Source of the DNA: Lottia gigantea
Lineage: Eukaryota > Mollusca > Gastropoda > Lottiidae
Direction: 5' to 3'
DNA: 64,000 nt
Assembly (NCBI RefSeq): GCF_000327385.1
Contig: NW_008708367.1
Location: forward strand, 286,966-350,965
The notes below the pieces were generated by a model that had not been told where the DNA came from, did not search any database, and saw nothing but the letters and a program-made list of their open reading frames with translations. Within the stretch, counting starts at the first letter, position 1; each line of letters begins with the position of its first letter. The position numbers and the translations under genes were made by a program. This document shows, piece by piece, positions 35,701 to 45,756 of this stretch.

Positions 35701-36332
35701 AGACAGTAAAGAGGGCATGAGACTCCAGCCTATCTGTGAAGTGTGTTAAACATGGACACAGCCCCGAAGTTAGGGTGGGGCCATGGGGGCTGGTCACCAG
35801 AAAGTGAGAATTAAGCCCCAGCAAAACCCTCTTTAGTTCAGCAGAGATTGATTCATTTACAGTGTCTTTAAATACAAAATCAAAAAGATATATAGGCTAG
35901 ATTTAGATACGTTTCTAGCACCTCAAAATTGTGAGAACTGAGTTCTCTGGGCCTTGGATTCTTCAAATTTTCTGAATACAAAATTTGAGCCCCAGCACCA
36001 ATTCATTCCTGGCGACGGGCTGCATTGAAAATAAAATTGGAAACAAATTTTATCATATTTCAAGTCAGGATGGAGATGTGTGACCAATACAATTAAGACT
36101 ACATAGATGAATGATCATCCGTAACTTCAATTTTGACAATCGAGACTATCACACACCGGCTCATTTTAAAAGCGTTTTAAATGCATTGTCAAATCGTCAG
36201 ACGGCTTCGCAGGGAAATCGGCAAATGACAAATAGATCGGATTTGTACCTCTTTTTTCTTGTACCCCGATTCAGATACTGTGAAACATAACAGCAGCAAA
36301 AATGCTGAAAATAGTTGTGAAGCAGTCGCCAT
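29720..36332 (-). CDS. MAGT1: OST3/OST6-type oligosaccharyltransferase subunit (MAGT1/TUSC3)
   Basis: This is an ER thiol-oxidoreductase subunit of the STT3B oligosaccharyltransferase, which aids N-glycosylation of Cys-rich acceptors. Exons: 36249-36332, 35311-35480, 34880-34997, 34315-34397, 33561-33618, 32790-32930, 32322-32411, 31798-31861, 31262-31336, 30211-30301, all in phase, to residue 324 (the human protein is about 335). A signal peptide covers about 1-22 ([11 protein letters not shown]), followed by a thioredoxin domain with CSVC active site in exon 2, WRYS and [11 protein letters not shown], then four membrane spans (exons 6, 6/7, 8/9, 10) with [21 protein letters not shown] and [11 protein letters not shown]. 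After YPY the frame can read on to a stop at 30045, or use donor 30210 to reach a tiny last exon; 29720-29732 would add RLFL and is my tentative choice. Confidence 0.92.
29748..29880. mobile_element. palindromic MITE, family A, partial copy
   Basis: It starts catcttcacaatgtcaaa and continues through ataccttgactgcagtagcc, as in the copy at 24188. The right arm is reduced. It adjoins the tentative last MAGT1 exon. Confidence 0.6.
30519..30702. repeat. long near-perfect hairpin in MAGT1 intergenic/intron DNA
   Basis: Two arms of about 85-90 bp are reverse complements with almost no loop; the inner part reads ttatcaagcaat / attgcttgataaag. The right arm contains aacgtcgcaagttatttatc. No coding. 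It is a foldback element or the recombined ends of an unidentified transposon. Confidence 0.75.
30843..31104. repeat. 17-bp minisatellite, about 15 copies
   Basis: The unit is gacaggatcaactggtt. Variants are in blocks: gaccaac types at the left, gatcaac in the middle, and gacggg types at the right. It lies in the last large MAGT1 intron. Confidence 0.95.
31588..31757. repeat. dispersed repeat E, copy 2
   Basis: Close match to 10562-10735 over about 170 bp. It abuts the MAGT1 exon at 31798-31861, about 40 bp downstream of that exon's donor. Confidence 0.7.
32510..32585. repeat. short inverted repeat
   Basis: gatcttagcgctaggatgtc at the left is matched by a reverse complement ending in ctagtgctgagatc at the right, with about 30 bp between. 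It is intronic in MAGT1. Probably a small foldback element. Confidence 0.55.
33083..33190. repeat. dispersed repeat F, copy 1 (with 60535-60640)
   Basis: It shares gtttcaactatc, a(t/c)cgcacaattttt-like and cgggaac(g/a)gaaatg words in the same order with 60535-60640. It lies in a MAGT1 intron. No coding. Confidence 0.5.
35758..36025. repeat. dispersed repeat D, copy 1 (with 56883-57110)
   Basis: It shares caaaatcaaaaagatata, a gatac(g/gat)ttt(c/t)(t/g)(a/g)gcac block and cagcaccaattcattcctgg near the right end with 56883-57110. It lies in MAGT1 intron 1. Family unknown. Confidence 0.65.
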
Positions 36333-36450
36333 GTTTTCTATTTCTTTTGGACAGTCTACGTGGATGTTATCTTGTCTGTGATTGGCTGTTATTTTATCCA
36401 ATCGAATATCTTCTTATATTTCTAATAAAATCTTCATCACGTGACTATAC
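36333..36450 (-). promoter_or_regulatory. putative MAGT1 promoter: NF-Y and E-box motifs
   Basis: Upstream of the MAGT1 ATG are two NF-Y-type motifs in opposite orientation, ATTGG at 36381-36385 and CCAAT at 36398-36402, then an E-box TCACGTGA at 36437-36444 (CACGTG core 36438-36443), the form bound by USF/TFE-type factors. Clustered within 70 bp, they are credible core promoter elements. Function is inferred from motif identity. Confidence 0.55.
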
Positions 36451-37738
36451 AGCTGTTCAAGGAATACAGAAAATGCTTTCAAACCGGTACAAGTTATTGA
36501 GGAATTTGTAATAAGCATGAATTTCTTAAAATTCAAACATTTTTTTTTAAACAAAAAAAATGGTTTCTTAACATGATTGAAACATCAGCTTAACCCAAAT
36601 TTAGATTTTCCCAATGCTCGTCGTCAACTAGTTTGCCCCATACCGACTTGTACAAAATAATTCCATACCATGAGATGCAGTCAGTGGAAATAGCCGATTC
36701 CTGTAGTCAAAGAATCTTTGCCAAATTCTGAAGACGGCTTCAAAACGGAATATTTGTGATGGAATTCGAAAGATGATATATTCTTGTAAGTTTTTAGAAT
36801 TTAATTTTTGTCAAAAATAAGCTTGCACTTTACTTCATAATTAGCCGAAATAAGGCCGAAAATTATTACAAATTGATTGAAATGTCATAGAAATTAAAAG
36901 AAAAAGCAGGAACCAAATGCTGGCATCAATGCTATGTATCTCTATCATGGGAGAATTTATTTTTGGTATTTTTTGATGGTATATCTGAGCCACACGAAAT
37001 TTCGCTAGAGACTCCAACAGACCAAAACATAGTTTTGGCAGAATTATAAAACTATAAACATATTGAACCATTAATCTTATTTTATTGAAGCAACTTTTCT
37101 GTCAGTTAGTAGATCATCATCTGTTCAATTTCATACTTCTACTTTTTATAAAATGATCTACTATGAACATATGGGGACCAAAACATACATACCCTAGCCA
37201 TGTGCTTTACATACAGGAGAGGAGGTTTCATAGGCGTAAGCCTGTTCTCCAATCCTTTTCTCAGAAATAAAATATTGTTTACAAAAAATAACATACAGGA
37301 GTTTATATGAACTTCCTCACTCATAATATAGACAATTTGAAGAGCCATAATCTCTTTTGTTAGAATTAATAACCAGGTGCTTGCTTGCTTTCACCACCAA
37401 TATAGCTTAATTTTATATACCTGTATTAGCCCTACTTAATCATCAAATTGAATAAAAATAACAAAGATCTTTTGACTGCAATTTTAGTGATAACAATATT
37501 CTACTCATATGAAGGTATAGGTAGTTTCAGTCAATTGAATGTTTATGTGGTGGTCTACTAACTTGGGATCTAAGACAGGGGTTAAGAGATCATTTTGATT
37601 TAAAGGCACTTATTTGATAAATAAATAAACACATCAGTAGGGACACAGGCTGAAAATAGGTCAATTTTCGGAAGATGGCATAGCATGAAACTCTGAGTAA
37701 CAAAATGATTTTTTAGGTTCTGTATTAATATTTCTTAC

Positions 37739-37863
37739 TAAATAAATAAATGAATGAATAGATAATTAAATGAATGAATGAATAGATAATTGAATGAATG
37801 AATGAATGAATGAATGAATGAATGAATGAATGAATGAATGAATGAATGAATGAATGAATGAAT
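37739..37863. repeat. (AATG)n microsatellite
   Basis: A near-continuous tetranucleotide run with a few imperfect aatagataat interruptions at its left. Confidence 0.95.
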
Positions 37864-39047
37864 TTTAAAGAAAGGAAGAAAGCTGTGAATTAAAGTAGAC
37901 TTCATTAAAAGATAAAATGTGAAGATTTATTTGACAGGAGGTGAAAGGTTAAGAAAATAAAAAATAAAAATATAAATTGTTGAGAGCTGAGGAAGAAAAA
38001 TGGCAGTTAAAGAGATATTTTTACTAAATAGTCTAGATTTAAACAAGACTTTTTATAATTTCTAATAGTTAGAGAAATGCAATGTGCCTTGGCCTAATGC
38101 AATATCATGTGGTATGCAATCAGAAGTATTGGAACTATGGAGAAATAATGATTTAATGAAATAAAGTTTTAGCTCTTGATTATCTGTACCTTATTGGCCT
38201 AATACAATTAAAAATGGAAACTATATAATGATAAGTTAATGTTATAATTTATGAGATATTCTGTATAATTTTGAGATATTGGCTTCTCTATCAAGTAACT
38301 TTGTCAATACAATATAGACATAAGAGAAGCTATAAGCTCTAATATAAAAGAACTACTGAGAGAATTAGGAATCTAAATAATATTTCATCCATTAAAATTC
38401 TCTTTAAACTGTATTCTATAGAAAGTAAGATTCCAAGATATATTATAAAAACTAAGTTGTTAATATAGTGTTGATTTTTAAGAATAACAGAGTGAAGTGG
38501 GTCTCATATTTTTTTTCTGTTTGTTGACAGCTGTTTTTAACATCATTCACTATTCCTCATGGCCATATTAGTGGTGTTTCTAGGAAACATTAGGTGAGGT
38601 GGTCGACCAGGGGCCACAAAATTTTCCAGGGGGGCCCCAGGCTATGCTTTCACTATGTAAATTGATAAAAATTTTGAAAGGGTGTGGGGACAATGCCAAC
38701 CTCTTTTACTTGTTTCTTAATGACCTATGTCACCCCTAAATATCTTCTACTTCACTTCTATAACTACCATTTTTTTCTGAACTAAGTGGATTACTGTTGT
38801 TTTGGAACTAAATTTCTGAAGAAATTGGAACCATGGTTTATTTAGTGATATTTTGAGTCTAATTTTATCAGTTTGTTTAAGAGTGTGGTAAAATGTTATA
38901 ATTATTACTATAAATAATGTTCTGTTTATAAATTATGTTACAATCTGATATTACAACACATGTTATCTAGAAATTATCTAGCAGAATTATTCATATCATT
39001 AACATGTTTAAATTTCATAGTTTCATATGTATATTTCAATGTTACAA

Positions 39048-39510
39048 AGCTGCTACCTGATAGAGCATCTAAATATTCACTTTACCAGCTGATAGAGCTC
39101 TATTTCAGCTATCTGTATAGTCATCTAAATATTCACTTTACCAGCTGATAGAGCTCTATTTCAGCTATCTGTATAGTCATCTAAATATTCACTTTACCAG
39201 CTGATAGAGCTCAATTTCAGCTATCTGTATAGTCATCTAAATATTCACTTTACCAGCTGATAGAGCTCAATTTCAACTATCTGTATAGTCATTTAATAGT
39301 TCACTTTAGCAGCTGATAGAGCACAATTTCAGCTATCTGTATAGTCATCTAAATATTTACTTTACCAGCTGATAGAGCTCAATTTCAGCTATCTGTATAG
39401 TCATCTAAATATTTACTTTACCAGCTGATAGAGCTCAATTTCAGCTATCTGTATAGTCGTATAAATATTTACTTCACCAGCTGATAGAGCACAATTTAAG
39501 CTATCTGTAT
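39048..39510. repeat. 56-bp minisatellite, about 8 copies
   Basis: The phrase tatagtcatctaaatatt recurs every 56 bp; units contain accagctgatagagct. Copies at the right end are the most diverged. Confidence 0.92.
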
Positions 39511-40087
39511 CACTTGTTGAAATTCAACATCTGGTTTTTGTACAATTCAATAAAATGTAATTACAGTAGAACTTTCATCACTTTTTGGATGTTTGGGAAT
39601 TCCTCACTAACCTGAAACAAGTAACCTTGCTTCAAGTAAAGCGTTAGTTGGGATAAAAACTTTCAAAACAGGAAGAATGCTAGCAAACCATCTTTAAACA
39701 GTAAAATTACATGTGAACTACTTTCAACCTATGTTTTACATCTTTTCAGAATTTACTTCTTAACTTCCTTCAATTTAAACTTCTCATTTTTGGCTTCAAG
39801 TCAAATAGTTTTCAAGTTAATTATATCGCTGTGAACATTCAGATATAAACAGTTTACTTTTCTATAGCTCTGTATTTTAGAATTTTCAATTTCCTTATCA
39901 AAGACGATGTCATAGTGATTACTAGTTGTATATGGTTGTGAATAATGAAAATGGTAATAAATATCGAACACAGCTCACCACTCAGTTTTACGAGAGTTAC
40001 GTTCGAAACTTATGACTGCTATTTGTATTCCCAACCATATACAACTGGTGATCGCTATGGTGTGACGGCCACCTTAGATAGAAAAGG

Positions 40088-40740
40088 TTTCAGAGAGTCC
40101 ACATAATTAATGATATTTATTTGGTATTTAAGTTTGTCAACTCAGTATTCCTTTCATAGCTAATAATGTTTATTTGGTTTTTGGGTTCGTCAACTCAGTA
40201 TCCCTTTCAGAGAGTCCACATAACTAATAATGTTTATTTGGTATTTAGGTTTGTCAACTCAGTATCCCTTTCAGAGAGTCCATATAGCTAATAATGTTTA
40301 TTTGGTATTTAAGTTTGTCTACTCAGTACCCCTTTCAGAGAGTCCACATAGCTAATAATGTTTATTTGGTATTTAGGTTTGTCAACTCAGTATCCCTTTC
40401 AGAGAGTCCACATAGCTAATAATGTTTATTTGGTTTTTGGGTTTGTCAACTCAGTATCCCTTTCAGAGAGTCCACATAGCTAATAATGTTTATTTGGTTT
40501 TTGGGTTTGTCAACTCAGTATCCCTTTCAGAGAGTCCACATAGCTAATAATGTTTATTTGGTTTTTGGGTTTGTCAACTCAGTATCCCTTTCAGAGAGTT
40601 CACATAGCTAATAATGTTTATTTGGTATTTAGGTTTATCAACTCGACATCCCTTTCAGAGAGTTCACATTACTAATAATGTTTATTTGGGGTTTAGGTTG
40701 TCAACTCAGTATCCCTTTCAGAGAGTTCACATGGCTAAAA
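40088..40740. repeat. 64-bp minisatellite, about 10 copies
   Basis: The phrase tcagagagtccacat recurs about every 64 bp, with gtcaactcagtatcccttt at the unit end. A single relative (ttcagagagtccaca) lies at about 47908, and inverted relatives lie at 44150-44470. Confidence 0.92.
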
Positions 40741-42688
40741 AAAAATTATTTTGGTATTTTCATTTATAGATAGTAGTTTAACAGAAAAGTAAGAAAGATA
40801 TTGTTCCAATAAACCCAGTTGTGTAAATCTTCTATCAAATGATGCCAGGTTGCATGAAAGTCTGAGAATTACCAGGATCAAGTTTCTGATCTTGGCATCA
40901 AATATAATCTAAAACACATGCTACTCTTAAATTCAGGTTAAAAAACTCAGTTCAAAGAGTAAATCTAAAGGTTTGTTTCCTTTCTGTATTGTTTAAATTG
41001 AAGTTGTAAAAAGTTGTTAAGATTGAGTTTTTAATAATAAAAAGTTGTAAATATTAAATAGGTTTAGTGGCATTTGAAAATTGATATTTTAAAGATTTTT
41101 CACAGAGAAATAAAATATTCCTTGTTATTTTCATGACCTACTTTCTGCATCTGATGTAAGTATTGTATAAGACATCATACAGTATTCAATAAAGGGAAAT
41201 TGTTGAGATCACATCATTACTTTACTCTTTTGATTTCCAACCTTGATGTGAACAGTCTTAGATAATTAGAAGTACCTAAATGTTAAAATCTTTTCCCCAT
41301 CTCAGCCTCACTGACCTACATTACTGATTAGACTGAAAACATTCATTCATGTTTCAGGGGTGGGGGGGGGGGGGATGTCACTCAAACTATATTCGCCACT
41401 CCCTCAAAATTCGAACAAATTCTCATTTGAAGCTGAAATCAGTCTCTATCAGCTATTGCCGTCCATGCAAATGTGGTCACCCCCTTGGCACATTGGTTTC
41501 GAGCCTGGCATAGAATCTATATTTTTACGTCCAAACAATCTTTACGCCCTCTAGGTTGGCTCACTATCTCTATCTTTGAATCAAAGTAGCCTATATAGAT
41601 TACGCTACTTATAGCCACTTGATGGTAAACGTGATTTCTTATCATATTGTAACTTTAGATATTGCCACCCTTAACATAAAATATAGATGTATGCAGACCA
41701 TTATAGTTTCCATCCTATCGTATCTTTACATCCTCCAGATTGGCTCTACTCTTGGCTTTGTGTTTACTCAAAAAAGTCTTCCTAGATTTACTTTCAATAC
41801 ACAACCCTCGAAACCTTCTATGATGGCTGAAAGCTATTGGTATAACATTTTATACAATTCTAGTGTGGGGTAAAGAATTTGTTTTATTACTTTAAACCTT
41901 GAATCCCAATGTGTATAAGAAGACTTTACATCCTCTAGGGAGACTTACTGAAAGTGTTTTCTACACTACAGCTCTTTTATCAGTTTATGTTGGCTTAATG
42001 GAATTTATTATTCATATTAAAATCTCCTACACTTTGAGAGCCCTTGCCCTCCTGCTACACATACAAACTTTTCGAGCAGACGACAATTGCAGAACTGGAT
42101 AGGCTTCTAACAGGTCTGTTGTTACTATGGAATGCCAGGTAACTATAGTAATGGTACCAGCTTCTACTAAAACTTACTAATTTCATACTAAATAACTATT
42201 ATTAGTACCAATTTACTAGCAGACAGCTTCTGATCTGACTTTCAATGATTATATTAGTTCAAATAACCAAACACAGGAGTGCCAGACGGAAAGCTGGGAT
42301 AGCTGATATTCCAAGGCAGTAGCAGTTGTATAGCTTTGTATAATTGTTGAAAAACCAATCTAGAGGGGGTGGGGGGAATAAATTTTATATAAAGGGCTTA
42401 AATCCTGCTTTCATTCTTTCAATATTATTACATTTTTACAATGAAAGAGAAGCATATTTCCACTGAAATATTGTAATTGGGCCTTTTGAGGCAGGGAGGG
42501 GGTGGGGGGAGGAAGGACACAAGTGTTATAGTTTCTGTTCACATTCTGGGTCAAGGCAGGGGGGGGGATGGCTACTCCCTCCTCTACCTTCAGTTCTTGC
42601 TCATCTGGCCCAATAGAAATCGATTGGTCTAGGTACTGATAACTCTATATTAGTGAAATACCAGACAAAACATTACATTGAAGCAATA

Positions 42689-42855
42689 TTAAAGAGAAAG
42701 GTTCCTATCGTACCTTAGTCTCAGAAATAGGCATTTTTTAGCCTTGCTAATCAGTAAAATTGTTCACAGCTCACAGCAGAAATTTGAGCCTTCAAATTAA
42801 TGTGTGTCCAGAATTCTCTGCATTTGAAATCTAAAATAGTGAATCTGTCCCTTAA
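42689..42855. mobile_element. TTAA-flanked MITE, family C, deleted copy
   Basis: It starts ttaaagagaaagg and ends ctgtcccttaa, with the shared core gtctcagaaataggcatttt and gttcacagctcacagc. Shorter than other copies. Confidence 0.6.
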
Positions 42856-43260
42856 ATATAAATTACTCTTTCTATCAGACATTCAGGTACTTATTAATGG
42901 TTATTGGTAAAACCTGGTGGCAGTGGCATAGTTCTGTAAGAAGCTATTTTGATTCTCGTCTGCCAGAATCCTCCTCAGGGTCAGAAAATTCTAATGCCAC
43001 ACCCAGTGCTTCCAGGAATCGGTACGGTCTCTGCTTTCAACCATCATCAATCAGACGGCATCAAACCAGTATGGCTGTTTACTGTTTCTATTATCTTTTA
43101 TAAAATATCAATATATTTTCAGGTGGCTTTAGTCTGTTTTATTTATCTTTCTATTAATGTTTTACCAATGTCTAACCTTTACAGCTTCTAGGTTGGCTTA
43201 AAAATAACATTACCATAAAAATGTCAAAATTCGATAATTAACAAATCCTCACATATAGAG

Positions 43261-43950
43261 GAAAAATACTAGATGTACAGGTAGAGCTAAGTCTGTTGTA
43301 TACAGGTAGAAAAAATACTAGATGTACAGGTAGAGCTAAGTCTGTTGTATACAGGTAGAAAAAATACTAGATTTACAGGTAGAGCTAAGTCTGTTGTATA
43401 CAGGTAGAAAAAATACTAGATGTACAGGTAGAGCTAAGTCTGTTGTATACAGATAGAAAAAATACTAGATGTACAGGTAGAGCTAAGTCTGTTGTATACA
43501 GGTAGAAAAAATACTAGATGTACAGGTAGAGCTAAGTCTGTTGTATACAGGTAGAAAAAATACTAGATGTACAGGTAGAGCTAAGTCTGTTGTACACAGG
43601 TAGAAAAAATACTAGATGTACAGGTAGAGCTAAGTCTATTGTATACAGGTAGAAAAAATACTAGATGTACAGGTAGAGCTAAGTCTGTTGTACACAGGTA
43701 GAAAAAATACTAGATGTACAGGTAGAGCTAAGTCTGTTGTATACAGGTAGAAAAAATACTAGATGTACAGGTAGAGCTAAGTCTGTTGTATACAGGTAGA
43801 AAAAATACTAGATGTACAGGTAGAGCTAAGTCTGTTGTACACAGGTAGAAAAAATACTAGATGTACAGGTAGAGCTAAGTCTGTTGTATACAGGTAGAAA
43901 AAATACTAGATGTACAGGTAGAGCTAAGTCTGTTGTATACAGGTAGAAAA
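43261..43950. repeat. 49-bp minisatellite, 14 copies
   Basis: Units contain gtacaggtagagctaagtct and aaaaaatactaga; the copies are nearly identical, with tgtata/tgtaca and rare other variants, so the array is young. Confidence 0.95.
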
Positions 43951-44149
43951 GAGTGTAGTGGTGTGTTGTATTCAGGTAGTATTTAAGTACAGGTATTTAC
44001 AGGTAATGGAATGCAGGAATTCTCTGATTGTTACTATTTATAGCTCACCACTATACACAAAGAAATAGACTGGTTCTCTCAATTCTTTTATGCTAGTTCT
44101 AGAAATTCCATTGTAGACCTACAGCTTTATACATACTATATACTTATTG

Positions 44150-44470
44150 TTTATGTGGACTCTCTGAAAGTAATGCAGAAACCTGAAACCCAACATAAAC
44201 ATTATTAGCTATGTGCACTGTGATGTTGAATTGATGAGTCTAAATATTGTTACCATTATTAACTATGTGGACTCTCTGAAAGGGATGCCGAGTTGATAAA
44301 CCTAAATACCAAATAAACATTATTAGCTTTGTGAACTCTCTGAGTTGTGAGGTTAACAATACCAAGTTACAATTTTTAGTCATGTGGACTCTCTGAAAGT
44401 GATGCAGAAACCTAAAACTGTTACAATTATTAGTTATGTGGACTCTCTGAGGTGATGTTTAACCGATATA
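44150..44470. repeat. degenerate inverted relatives of the 64-bp array
   Basis: About five diverged units carry atgtggactctctgaaag, the reverse complement of the tcagagagtccacat word at 40088-40740. Spacing is irregular (60-90 bp). Confidence 0.7.
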
Positions 44471-45143
44471 CCTATTTGGAGAGTGGCGTCAGGTGATCTG
44501 TTTTGTAAAGCTCTTAAAGGTAGCAATTGAAGAATCGAATCAGATTTTAGTTTTGTTCATATCGGTGATACAAATTATAGAAACTGCTTCGTGCATTTTC
44601 TTGTTGTGTGATTAATTTCACTGATTCAGTTTTAACGTGTCCTCACATCATAGAAATTACCAGCTGGGTATGTTTTAAAATAATGAAAGTGGCAATTTCG
44701 AACACAACTCATAACTCAGTTGCATGACTCATACAGCATGAGAGTAGCTTTCGAAACTTATGACCGCTACAATACAATATGTAGTCCTGTTCAGTGAGGG
44801 TAAATGGGGAGGGGGGGGGCATAGATAAGTGGTTTGCTCCCCCAATTGTACCCCCACTTTATTTTCAACAAATCTAAATGTCTCCCCTTTTTCTCCAAAA
44901 TATGTGTCAGATGCACAAAATCAATTCATTTTTTCTAAAATGTTCTTGAGAGAACTCTCTAAGACGCTCTTTTAAAGGCTTGTGACTATAACACCACCAC
45001 AGAGTAGCCAAAATTTGAATTCAGTCACAGTAGTTGGCCCCCCCCATTGAGTCAGTCTGCCCCCTATTTGAGGTCCATTTCAACACCAAAGTCCTGTCTC
45101 AAATGGGAAATTTAATGAGAGAAAATTATATAATTTCAGTAAA

Positions 45144-45709
45144 ATGGCGCAGTCTGGTAATGTGGATCCTGGAATAACCAACGCTACATCAACACGGAGT
45201 ATCACAACCACAGCCCCACCCCCACAGGGACAAGATTTCACCCAGCCAATTGGTATCTACGGATGGAGGAAACGATGTCTCTATGCTTTTATTTTATTTC
45301 TCATGATCGTGGTTATCATGAATCTAGCTTTAACAATCTGGATTCTACGAGTCTTTGACTTCTCCGTCGTAAGTTAACATCCATTTTTAATTTTTATTTC
45401 TGATGAAAAGAAAACTGATTAATGTATATCTTGAAACCTTGATTCAGGTTTGAGAAATATGATCACCATGTTCTGTTGAATATATTGAATGGGATGATAC
45501 CTTAATGACATTCAAAATGAAATGGGCCTTCAGTTTGCTACAGGCTTTGTACGTTCAAGACCCCTCAACAGTTGTCTGACTACATTTGCCCAAACTGTAG
45601 CAGAAAAGATTATGAATTTGGAACTGAAGAGTAGATATATGTATAGTGTTAGCTTAAAACAAGTAATTACCCCCCCATATTCTCATGGTTATCACCCTCT
45701 CCCATTCCT

Positions 45710-45756
<47 letters not shown>

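Larger units (their letters stand above)
36450..45130. other. gene-poor interval with minisatellites
   Basis: No exon with family similarity was found on either strand. It holds a microsatellite (37739-37863), arrays of 56 bp (39048-39510), 64 bp (40088-40740) and 49 bp (43261-43950), an inverted degenerate relative of the 64-bp array (44150-44470), one TTAA-type MITE (42689-42855) and scattered short copies of a ctctaggttggct motif (about 41540-43195). Non-coding 5' exons of the sarcoglycan gene probably lie here but cannot be placed. Confidence 0.7.

Noticed and set aside
41360-43191. Several short frames upstream of the sarcoglycan gene as coding exons
   Set aside because: No family match and no consistent splice pattern; the region is repeat-rich.
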